Assembly: GCA_015523575.1 (NCBI GenBank)
Contig: WAJZ01000099.1
Span: 1-5,625, forward strand
Reading direction: 5' to 3'
From: Candidatus Hestiella acidicharens
GTDB taxonomy: Archaea; Thermoproteota; Thermoprotei_A; Sulfolobales; Acidilobaceae
DNA: 5,625 nucleotides
The position numbers and the translations under genes were made by a program. Shown piece by piece: positions 1 to 5,193 of this stretch; within the stretch, counting starts at the first letter, position 1, and each line of letters begins with the position of its first letter. The notes beneath the pieces were generated by a model. That model saw only the letters and a program-made list of their open reading frames with translations, searched no databases and was not told the DNA's origin.

Positions 1-72
1 CAGTAATATTAGGTGGGGTCTAGGATTGTCTAAGATTATAAGGGTGAAGTATGAGAATGGTGTGCTTAAGCC
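1..72 (+). repeat. Cassette leader repeat, copy 1 (cut by window edge)
   Basis: These 72 bases are identical to 972-1043 and 1713-1784. The block contains the AGGTGG ribosome binding site (11-16), the TTG start (26) and the first 15 full codons of the antitoxin. Identity with the other copies stops at base 73, in the codon after the Lys-Pro pair. The left end is unknown because the window begins inside the repeat. The other two copies extend at least 32 bp further upstream. Confidence 0.95.
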
Positions 73-223
73 CCTAACTAGCATTAACCTTGAAGAGGGC
101 AAAGAGTACAAGGTGATAGTTGAGGAGAGTATTGATGAGCTAATCAAGAAGTACAAGGGTACTTTAGGGAAGTCCTCCATAAAAGAGTTCCAAGAACTCG
201 AGGAGGAGGCACAAGTGCAGTGA
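26..223 (+). CDS. vapB: DUF104 (AF2212-like) VapB-type antitoxin 1
   Basis: This 65-residue protein begins MSKIIRVKYENGVLKPL and has LEEGKEYKVIV at about residues 22-32, the signature of the DUF104/AF2212-like antitoxins of archaea. The family neutralises PIN-domain ribonucleases: the beta-rich N-terminal half is the conserved part and the C-terminal helix is thought to bind the toxin. The helix here contains KYKGTLGKSSIKE and ends in an ELEEEA stretch, closely matching antitoxin 2. The TTG start is supported by AGGTGG nine bases upstream and by identical DNA at the two other cassettes. Its stop overlaps the ATG of the toxin gene (TGATG), so the two are translationally coupled. The codons for ELEEEA (GAGGAGGAGG) also form the toxin's ribosome binding site. 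The name vapB is used in the broad sense of an antitoxin for a PIN toxin. Binding to its own operator is inferred, not seen. Confidence 0.88.
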   Translation: MSKIIRVKYENGVLKPLTSINLEEGKEYKVIVEESIDELIKKYKGTLGKSSIKEFQELEEEAQVQ

Positions 224-665
224 TGTGCTTTGATACAAACATAGCCTACCATTTCCTCTTCAAAACAGAGCTGACAGCATCTCAGAGAAAATCCTCCGAG
301 ACGGCATTATAAAGGATATGGCCATCCCCATGATAGTATACAATGAACTGCTCTACACAGTAGCTGCTAAGATTGCTAGAATGAAATATGGTGTTAAGGG
401 AAAATATTCCTTCCGAAAACACATAGCTAGGCACGGATTCCCTAGTGAGGCCATAGAAAAAGTCAGCGACTTCATTGGAGACTTCAAAGTAACTATACTA
501 AGAGATTACCAGGATCCAGAGGAGCTCATAAATACGATCAAGCTTTGCAACTTAGCACCAAACGATGCACAAATAGCCCTAACATGTAAACACTATAATA
601 TAAAGACGCTCGCGACATTCGACGAAGACTTTAAACGAGTGCCATGGCTCACGGTGGTTCCCTAG
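223..665 (+). pseudogene. vapC: PIN-domain toxin 1, broken by a one-base frameshift
   Basis: Reading from ATG 223 (or GTG 220) gives MCFDTNIAYHFLFKTE, the N-terminal strand of a PIN ribonuclease with its first catalytic Asp (D4), but this frame stops at TAA 310-312. The rest of the domain lies in the -1 frame to TAG 663-665 and includes YNELLYT (second acid), PNDAQIAL (third) and FDEDFKRVPWL (fourth). Adding one A to the AAAA run at 262-265 gives LFKNRADSISEKIL, which aligns without gaps to LLETEKSSIAQQVL of the intact toxin 2 and restores a protein of about 147 residues. The internal ATG at 318 would make only a fragment without the first catalytic Asp, so that open frame is not a separate gene. 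The lesion could be a true inactivating deletion, a sequencing error in the A run, or, less likely, programmed frameshifting. No classical X XXY YYZ slippery site is present. Confidence 0.82.
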
Positions 666-705
666 GTCTCCAAGACTATCAACCAAGATTATCAATTGTG
701 AAGCT

Positions 706-728
706 AGAACTAACTCAGTTCTTTATTT
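706..728 (+). terminator. Possible hairpin terminator after cassette 1
   Basis: AGAACT (706-711) and AGTTCT (717-722) form a 6-bp stem with a 5-base loop, followed by a T-rich stretch (TTATTT). It lies about 40 bases after the toxin 1 stop. Archaeal termination depends mainly on T-rich tracts rather than stems, so the role is uncertain. Confidence 0.25.
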
Positions 729-771
729 GGATTTAGAGCCGTAGCCTCTTCAGAAGAAAAGAGATAGTTTC

Positions 772-786
772 ATATACTAGGTATAT
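772..786. promoter_or_regulatory. Inverted repeat ATATAC-TAG-GTATAT
   Basis: Two 6-bp arms flank a 3-base spacer in the spacer between cassettes 1 and 2, six bases from the tRNA-like remnant. It could be a small operator or an AT-rich structural element. No adjacent gene start gives it an obvious target. Confidence 0.3.
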
Positions 787-791
787 TTAAG

Positions 792-823
792 TGGCGGGTC
801 CGCCGGGATTTGAGTCAAGACCT
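792..823 (-). pseudogene. tRNA 3'-end remnant (possible attachment-site scar)
   Basis: Read on the - strand, the segment ends like the 3' end of an archaeal tRNA. There is an encoded CCA (complement of 792-794), a discriminator G (795), an acceptor 3' strand CGGACCC (796-802), a T-stem 3' strand CCCGG (803-807) and a T-loop CTCAAAT (808-814), where TTCAAAT is canonical. Further 5' it degrades: CTTGA stands where CCGGG would be needed to close the T stem, though GAGGTC in the variable region is still tRNA-like. No anticodon arm or matching acceptor 5' strand (CGGGTCC complement, GGGTCCG) is seen next to it. Such 3' fragments are left when an element integrates at a tRNA gene. The alternative is a decayed tRNA gene or a chance GC-rich palindrome (GGCGG-GT-CCGCC). 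Confidence 0.5.
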
Positions 824-842
824 CTGACCCCGAAAACCCGAG

Positions 843-851
843 ACTTATAAA
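843..851 (+). promoter_or_regulatory. Candidate TATA box upstream of cassette 2
   Basis: The stretch ACTTATAAA is a good match to an archaeal TATA element. Transcription would start near 870-875 and leave a leader of about 120 bases before the TTG at 997, which is long for this group. A promoter inside the repeated leader (940-996) is an equally likely alternative, although no clear TATA element is visible there. Confidence 0.22.
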
Positions 852-939
852 CATGTTTCCAGCAGAAATCATAGTTTGAAAGCAAGTTTCACGAATGATT
901 ATCAGTTACTGCATCCATCATGATAATATGGAAACACTT

Positions 940-1070
940 AGACTAGAAAAGGCTAATTGCTTCGATGCATACAGTAATATTAGGTGGGGTCTAGGATTGT
1001 CTAAGATTATAAGGGTGAAGTATGAGAATGGTGTGCTTAAGCCTCTAGAGCCTCTAGAGCTGGAAGAGGG
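940..1070 (+). repeat. Cassette leader repeat, copy 2
   Basis: The 131 bases are identical, without gaps, to 1681-1811, and 972-1043 also match 1-72. The block spans 57 bases upstream of the TTG start and the first 24 full codons of antitoxin 2, to LEEG. Identity ends abruptly on both sides. Perfect conservation contrasts with the clearly diverged toxin genes, which points to recent duplication, cassette insertion or gene conversion. Confidence 0.97.
982..987 (+). promoter_or_regulatory. Ribosome binding site deciding the TTG start of antitoxin 2
   Basis: AGGTGG is complementary to the CCACCT-type 3' end of archaeal 16S rRNA and sits nine bases before TTG 997. The same site precedes the TTG of antitoxin 1 (11-16) and antitoxin 3 (1723-1728). 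It argues against the in-frame ATG at 895, which has no such site and no counterpart in cassette 3, where the frame is closed by TAG at 1678-1680. Confidence 0.75.
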
Positions 1071-1194
1071 GGAGGAGGTTCAGATTACTATTAGGCGTAA
1101 TGTGAGAAAAGTATTAGAGAAGTATCGAGGAGTTCTCGGGAAATCCTCGATTAAAGAGTTATTAGAGCTCGAGGAGGAAGCACATTGGCAGTAA
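997..1194 (+). CDS. vapB: DUF104 (AF2212-like) VapB-type antitoxin 2
   Basis: A 65-residue antitoxin, the same length as antitoxin 1. Residues 1-24 match antitoxin 3 exactly because the underlying DNA is identical. The sequence KPLEPLELEEGEEVQI is the typical DUF104 core. The C-terminal half, with KYRGVLGKSSIKELLELEEEA, matches the tail of antitoxin 1 and is the presumed toxin-binding part. The frame is open upstream to ATG 895, which would add 34 residues. I prefer TTG 997 because of its strong ribosome binding site and the starts of the sister genes. The last 10 bases overlap the toxin 2 gene, an arrangement repeated exactly in cassette 3. It presumably forms a complex with the PIN toxin encoded immediately downstream and may repress its own promoter. 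Confidence 0.88.
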   Translation: MSKIIRVKYENGVLKPLEPLELEEGEEVQITIRRNVRKVLEKYRGVLGKSSIKELLELEEEAHWQ

Positions 1195-1643
1195 AGCGAG
1201 CCTATATTGACACAAGCTTCATATTAGCTATCCTCCTTGAAACCGAGAAGAGTAGCATAGCCCAACAAGTTCTAGAGACTTATGGTGAATTTGACCTCAT
1301 AATTTCGGGGATTGCTGTTAACGAAGCTCTCTATGTTGCAACATACGAATATTATAGGCTGAAAGGGAGGATTAAGGGAAGACATGGCCTGAGAAAGTTG
1401 ATTGCAAAGCAGGGATATCCTAAAGAGGTAATAGATACAATAGACTCCTCACTAAAAGACTTAAATGTAGAAATAATAAGCGACTACTTTGAATACAACG
1501 AGTATCTTAGAATGCTACAAGAATACAAACTCCTCCCTAATGATGCACAAATAGCGTTAACTTGCAGGCACCACAATATCAAAACTATTCTAACCTTTGA
1601 TGAAGACTTCAAGAGGGTACCTTGGCTTAATCCAACCCCATAG
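1185..1643 (+). CDS. vapC: PIN-domain ribonuclease toxin 2 (VapC-like), intact
   Basis: A 152-residue PIN-domain protein, and the only complete toxin of the three. The four expected metal-binding acids are visible: D9 in AYIDTSF, E47 in VNEALY, D120 in PNDAQIAL and D139/D141 in TFDEDF. PIN toxins cleave RNA (tRNA or rRNA in characterised VapC proteins) with Mg or Mn ions; the substrate of this one cannot be read from sequence. The residues between about 55 and 80 are basic (RLKGRIKGRHGLRK) and could contact RNA. The start is taken as TTG 1185, with GAGGAGGA at 1171-1178 as the ribosome binding site inside the antitoxin gene. The resulting 10-base overlap equals that of cassette 3. Toxin 1 is its homologue, most alike near the C-terminus (NDAQIALTC, FDEDFKRVPWL). 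Confidence 0.9.
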   Translation: MAVKRAYIDTSFILAILLETEKSSIAQQVLETYGEFDLIISGIAVNEALYVATYEYYRLKGRIKGRHGLRKLIAKQGYPKEVIDTIDSSLKDLNVEIISDYFEYNEYLRMLQEYKLLPNDAQIALTCRHHNIKTILTFDEDFKRVPWLNPTP

Positions 1644-1680
1644 TCGAGATTCTTGGAAAAGAAATCTAAGAGACTCATAG

Positions 1681-1811
1681 AGACTAGAAAAGGCTAATTG
1701 CTTCGATGCATACAGTAATATTAGGTGGGGTCTAGGATTGTCTAAGATTATAAGGGTGAAGTATGAGAATGGTGTGCTTAAGCCTCTAGAGCCTCTAGAG
1801 CTGGAAGAGGG
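1681..1811 (+). repeat. Cassette leader repeat, copy 3
   Basis: An exact 131-base copy of 940-1070, at a constant offset of 741 bases, starting 38 bases after the toxin 2 stop. It includes the AGGTGG site (1723-1728), the TTG start (1738) and the internal 9-base tandem duplication coding for PLEPLE. The copy diverges immediately after LEEG, where antitoxin 3 continues with an unrelated tail. Confidence 0.97.
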
Positions 1812-1941
1812 CGAAGAAGCAAGAATCCAGTTACTTTCAGAGGAGTTCCCGGAGCTCGTGGATAGGTTGAGCATAGAGGCGCGTAGCGACGTGGATAAGG
1901 TGCTGAGGGAGGCCTGTGAGCGTAGGAAAAGGTGGTATTAG
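1738..1941 (+). CDS. vapB: DUF104 VapB-type antitoxin 3 with a different C-terminal tail
   Basis: This 67-residue protein has the same first 24 residues as antitoxin 2 but then runs EEARIQLLSEEFPELVDRLS and ends in a charged helix (ACERRKRWY). The KYxGxLGKSSIKE motif of antitoxins 1 and 2 is absent. The change of tail coincides with a change of PIN subtype in the toxin downstream, as expected if the C-terminal part determines toxin specificity. The TTG start has AGGTGG nine bases upstream. The final 10 bases overlap the start of toxin 3. The gene is intact although its toxin is interrupted, so any remaining product may act as an orphan antitoxin or as a repressor shared with the other cassettes; that role is inference. 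Confidence 0.85.
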   Translation: MSKIIRVKYENGVLKPLEPLELEEGEEARIQLLSEEFPELVDRLSIEARSDVDKVLREACERRKRWY

Positions 1942-2408
1942 ACTCCAGCGTTTTGGTCAAACCCATCCTAAAACCAGGCCACTGGTTACCTAATGAAATC
2001 TATAAGAGGAAACCGGAGACACATCGCAAAGCTAGGGTCTTGATAAAAACGCTGAAGCTGCACCAGGCAATAGTGCTCATACCATACCCAGTACTGGTAG
2101 AGGTTGCGGCGGTAGTAGCTAGGCTTGCAAGCCGAGAATTAGCAGAAAAAGCGATAGAATCGCTGAAGGCCACCAAGAATTATATCATCATCTGCTAGGA
2201 GGAATACAGGGACAGAGCACTACAAGTAGCCCTCGAAACAGGAAGCTCGGGGTTCGACGCTTACATAATAGCCTGGGTCAGGGACGCACTCCTTATAACA
2301 GATGATGAGTCCATGGGTGAGCATACAAAAGCGCTGGGGATTGACGTTGTCCTCCTACGTAGCACAAGCCTAGAAAACCTAATGAAAAGGTCCAGTAAAC
2401 TACCATAA
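1932..2408 (+). pseudogene. vapC: PIN-domain toxin 3, interrupted by an amber codon
   Basis: From GTG 1932 the frame encodes VVLDSSVLVKPIL, a standard PIN N-terminus with D4, then VLVEVAAVVA with E57. It meets TAG at 2196-2198 (codon 89). The same frame stays open for 69 more codons to TAA 2406-2408 and contains the missing half of the domain: SGFDAYIIAW (D109) and LLITDDESM (D124). The full length of 158 codons is normal for a VapC protein, so a single nonsense change is the simplest explanation. The truncated 88-residue product would lack two catalytic acids. There is no good start for an independent C-terminal piece. The sequence belongs to a different PIN subtype from toxins 1 and 2. Readthrough or a sequencing error are alternatives. 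Decoding as pyrrolysine is unlikely, since no reason for it is seen and crenarchaea normally lack it. Confidence 0.85.
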
Positions 2409-2413
2409 TTTTT
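2409..2413 (+). terminator. T-run after toxin 3
   Basis: Five T residues directly follow the TAA stop at 2406-2408, in the 26-base gap between convergent genes. Short T tracts commonly serve as archaeal terminators. No stem precedes it. Confidence 0.3.
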
Positions 2414-2434
2414 GCTTATACATGAATGTTCATA

Positions 2435-2959
2435 TTAAAATATTATATCAGCACGACCTGTAATTGAATTATTGCAGGATAATATTCGTCCTTGCGTTTT
2501 ACCTGCGTTAATTTTAGGCCTATATCTCATGCTTTGGCGTTTAATAAGAGTTACTATGTTCCCTCGAGCCTCTTCCGGGACGGCAAGAATGGCATAGTTT
2601 TTTATACTGAATTTTCTTTGGTTAACTGAGTTAAATTTGCTTACAATATTTAAGGCCCATCTAAGGCAATTCTCCCACTTTTGCCTTAGCTTATCCGGAT
2701 TCAGCACATCTTTTTCATCAATATTGCTTATACCCTTAAGCTCAATAGAGTAGGTTTCAATCGCTTTATCTCTTCTTAAAACTATTATGCAGTCACAGCG
2801 ATTTCCTTCGATAATAACCTCCTCGCCATCAACGAATAGTATTGCGTTACCTCTAGGCGATAGCGTTATAGAGCATCCACTTTCCTCGCATATGCAGCAG
2901 AGCCCTTCTTGTCTATCCTGTCCAGTTGCCTGTATGCATTCAGGCCGGAGACCCGGCAT
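2435..2959 (-). CDS. Putative PD-(D/E)XK-like nuclease partner of the ATPase
   Basis: A 174-residue protein that I do not recognise as a named family. The clearest signal is D56 in RCDCIIVL, followed 17 residues later by E73-L-K75 in YSIELKGI, preceded by E51. The arrangement D, about 15-20 residues, then ExK on a hydrophobic strand is the core of PD-(D/E)XK nucleases. The N-terminus has cysteines at 8, 21, 22, 24 and 29, with C55 and C57 beside the catalytic Asp, which could bind zinc or form disulfides. The C-terminal half (NPDKLRQKWENCLRWALNI onward) appears alpha/beta with no recognisable motif. The ATG at 2959 lies 10 bases after the ATPase stop, with GGGGGAG just upstream, so the two genes form one operon. 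Context suggests the ATPase controls this nuclease. Fold assignment is by motif only and moderately uncertain. Confidence 0.6.
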   Translation of the reverse strand: MPGLRPECIQATGQDRQEGLCCICEESGCSITLSPRGNAILFVDGEEVIIEGNRCDCIIVLRRDKAIETYSIELKGISNIDEKDVLNPDKLRQKWENCLRWALNIVSKFNSVNQRKFSIKNYAILAVPEEARGNIVTLIKRQSMRYRPKINAGKTQGRILSCNNSITGRADIIF

Positions 2960-2969
2960 AAGCTCCCCC

Positions 2970-4790
2970 TTATCCTGTTTCTCTACTTGCCCGGTAACTT
3001 GCTAAGCGGAAAGCCCAGTCAGTAAGTTCATCTATAACCCTACTTATCCCAGGAACCTCCCTACCTAGTACATCCTCTGGCTTTACGGGTTTGACCCTAC
3101 CTTTCCTAGTGAATTCGTAGACCCTTAGGTCAAGGTTTCCAACAGCTTCTGCTGTAGCTTCTGCTAATGCATCAATATCTCCTTTTACATGGGGCAAAAG
3201 CTTCTCTAATAGTCCCTTTATCCACTCTTTGCCCGGTTTCTGAACAACTAGCTGGCTTAGAGTAATAGCTAGTAGATCGCTGTGGGTAGTAGCAACAACC
3301 TGGCATCCGCATAGGCTCGGCAGGGAGGCTAGGAATAATGCCATAACTATCTGTGCCCCCGGATGCAGCTGAGCTTCGGGCTCTTCAATGAGCACAAGGG
3401 CATTATCATCAACACTGAGCAAGGTAAATACAAGACCAGAAACCTCCTCCACAAGAGCCGAAGATAGCTGGAAATCTACCGTGGAACCCCGCCAATCCCT
3501 ATACAAAAGCCTCCTAGCCGCATCGGTTGACAGCTTACCCTCTAGTAATGGAGTAGAGACTTTAAGTAACGTAGCTTGTTTCTCACTCAACTTATCCTCC
3601 AGCAAGCGGCCCCGTCCTTTACTAGCCCAGTAAACATAACTTGCAATGGTACTAGAATAAAATTCTCTAACGAATCTATGTAGAAACTCAGACCTTGTAA
3701 AAGGCTCCCTTGAAGCGCTCTCTAGTCCCAAAACAAATATGCTTCTACCAAACGGTATAAAGCGTAGGTCGTTTAACCCTAAGTGACTTCTAAAGGATTC
3801 ACGAAGGCTTTCATAAAGTATAGCCTCAGACAACGAGTCGGATAACGAGTTGGCAAATATTCTTATTACCTTAGCAATACTGTGCATCAGTCTCGGATCG
3901 CTCATTCTATCTTTCTCAAACATATCATCCACTATCCTTTCTATATAGTCCAGTTTAATACCGATGTGAGGCCTTTCTGACATTGAAGCATTAGCGCGTA
4001 GGCGGAGTTTGAAAGTAATAGTAGATGATAACTCTATCCTGTCGATACTTGGCTTAATACTTGTTCTGGCACCCCATGTGATACCAGAACGGGCTAAGTA
4101 GGCTAACAAAGATCTTGCTGTTGAAAATGAAATTATTTCTTTATGGTGTTCCCTTATGTAATTGAGTAATTCTTCAAAAAGTAGAAGCAGTTGTCTTGTA
4201 CTTATAAGAACTTCATGTTCTCGTGCTTCCTCCACAAAGCTCATCTCAGCTGTTGATAACTCGATAGGCTCAAATGTTACGGAGTTTGCATCCTCTACTG
4301 GTATAATCTCTGTTATGAAGTCATAGAGCAGTTCTTGCGTTGTCTGCTTTATAAAGTTAATGTTTATAGGAATACTAACCGAGGGGGCCTCGATGTTTAC
4401 AATGAGAAGATCTTCCTGCCTCTCTATAGTTCCTCTAAGTCCTGTCTTTTTTATTAAAGTGGAAAATACCTCTTCAAAACTACTGCCAACCATGCCCTCA
4501 GTTTGCGATAATGTTACAATTAAAAGCATCTCAACTATGGTCTTGAATATGTCTCGAAACTCGTCCAAAGTTAACCTTATGGAAGTATGTTCTAAATACG
4601 TCGCAAACTTCTCTACCAGCTTCTCTTTTACAAGCTTGAGAGTGTAGTCATCAAGGGGGAAAAGTTTAGCATAAATTGCTTTTAGGGTATAGCTCTTTCC
4701 GGTATTAGGCGGGCCCAGGAGTAGCGTGACATCGCCGAGCTCTATCTCGCTGTTAGATACTGGGCCCAGCTTCTTTATATTTAACTTCAT
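2970..4790 (-). CDS. AAA/ABC-like ATPase (OLD/RecF-type), probable defence ATPase
   Basis: A 606-residue ATPase. The N-terminus MKLNIKKLGPVSNSEIEL is the usual first strand pair of SMC/RecF/OLD-like ATPases. Walker A is GPPNTGKS (residues 26-33). Near the C-terminus come a signature-like helix (LSSALVEEVSGL, about 440-451), a Walker B of LVLIEEPEAQLHP (465-477, E469/E470 with the D-loop-like LHP) and an H-loop TTHSD (501-505). The helical insert between these, about 400 residues, has no zinc hook, and no TOPRIM acids are seen after the H-loop, so this is not a complete OLD nuclease. The last 100 residues include LRVYEFTRKGRVKPV. It is the first gene of a two-gene operon with the putative nuclease downstream. 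Similar stand-alone ATPases power Septu-, PARIS- and Gabija-like defences, but identity with any of these is not claimed. The start has only a weak ribosome binding site (GAGAGG, 4803-4808). Confidence 0.88.
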   Translation of the reverse strand: MKLNIKKLGPVSNSEIELGDVTLLLGPPNTGKSYTLKAIYAKLFPLDDYTLKLVKEKLVEKFATYLEHTSIRLTLDEFRDIFKTIVEMLLIVTLSQTEGMVGSSFEEVFSTLIKKTGLRGTIERQEDLLIVNIEAPSVSIPININFIKQTTQELLYDFITEIIPVEDANSVTFEPIELSTAEMSFVEEAREHEVLISTRQLLLLFEELLNYIREHHKEIISFSTARSLLAYLARSGITWGARTSIKPSIDRIELSSTITFKLRLRANASMSERPHIGIKLDYIERIVDDMFEKDRMSDPRLMHSIAKVIRIFANSLSDSLSEAILYESLRESFRSHLGLNDLRFIPFGRSIFVLGLESASREPFTRSEFLHRFVREFYSSTIASYVYWASKGRGRLLEDKLSEKQATLLKVSTPLLEGKLSTDAARRLLYRDWRGSTVDFQLSSALVEEVSGLVFTLLSVDDNALVLIEEPEAQLHPGAQIVMALFLASLPSLCGCQVVATTHSDLLAITLSQLVVQKPGKEWIKGLLEKLLPHVKGDIDALAEATAEAVGNLDLRVYEFTRKGRVKPVKPEDVLGREVPGISRVIDELTDWAFRLASYRASRETG

Positions 4791-4824
4791 TATGCTCTTC
4801 AGCCTCTCTCAAGCTACCTCTAAC

Positions 4825-4852
4825 TATATTAAACTCATCTAGGACTTTTAAG
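4825..4852 (-). promoter_or_regulatory. Candidate TATA elements for the ATPase operon
   Basis: On the - strand CTTAAAAG (4845-4852) and TTTAATAT (4825-4832) both resemble TATA boxes. They would place transcription starts near 4823 and 4804, leaving leaders of roughly 33 or 14 bases before the ATG at 4790. The sequence does not decide between them. Confidence 0.4.
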
Positions 4853-5016
4853 TACCCTTTAAGCTAAACCATAGATACATCCAAAGCTATTTGGCATGTT
4901 TTAATTCTAATGGCTATAAACAGCTAAGCCTATTAGAGAATAAAACTTTGAAAAGATATGATATTGTATAGCTGATGGCATATTTTTAACGATATATGAC
5001 TCCAAGAAATTAAGAA

Positions 5017-5034
5017 ATACTGCTATAGCAGTAT
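5017..5034. promoter_or_regulatory. Perfect 18-bp palindrome
   Basis: ATACTGCTATAGCAGTAT is identical to its reverse complement. The right half also begins a short direct repeat (TATAGCA at 5024-5030 and 5032-5038). A perfect palindrome of this length in a gene-free region suits a dimeric regulator, but it lies about 230 bases from the ATPase start and 200 from the tRNA, too far to be a simple promoter-proximal operator for either. Confidence 0.45.
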
Positions 5035-5193
5035 AGCAAGTTCCCCGGCGTCATTTTTTAATACAATCCTAGCTAAATATGATTATATAAAAATGTGTGA
5101 AAAAATAATAAGTGCACATCTCTCTAATAAGTCTGAACCTTAAAGGAAGCGATTAAACGCTTAGGCTGGAATATCCTTTTAGAAAGGAGCAGG

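Noticed and set aside
318..665. Independent gene starting at ATG 318
   Set aside because: It lacks the first PIN strand and catalytic Asp, which are found just upstream in another frame. It is the body of the frameshifted toxin 1.
895..996. N-terminal extension of antitoxin 2 from ATG 895
   Set aside because: It has no ribosome binding site and no counterpart in cassette 3, and the TTG at 997 has AGGTGG at ideal spacing plus two sister genes with the same start.
1..1811. The repeated block as a CRISPR array or insertion sequence end
   Set aside because: The copies are 131 bp and spaced by about 700 bp or more of coding sequence, with no spacers, transposase or terminal inverted repeats.
1484..1966. 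Three overlapping - strand open frames across toxin 2 and antitoxin 3 (1484-1678, 1590-1874, 1778-1966)
   Set aside because: They lie antisense to well-supported genes and show no family features or ribosome binding sites.
2299..2313. GATGATGA resembling a C box of a C/D RNA
   Set aside because: It lies in the toxin 3 frame coding for TDDES, and no D box at a suitable distance was found.
2787..4647. + strand open frames opposite the nuclease and ATPase (2787-3005, 3388-3633, 4360-4647)
   Set aside because: These are antisense shadows of the two - strand genes, with low-complexity Ser-rich translations.
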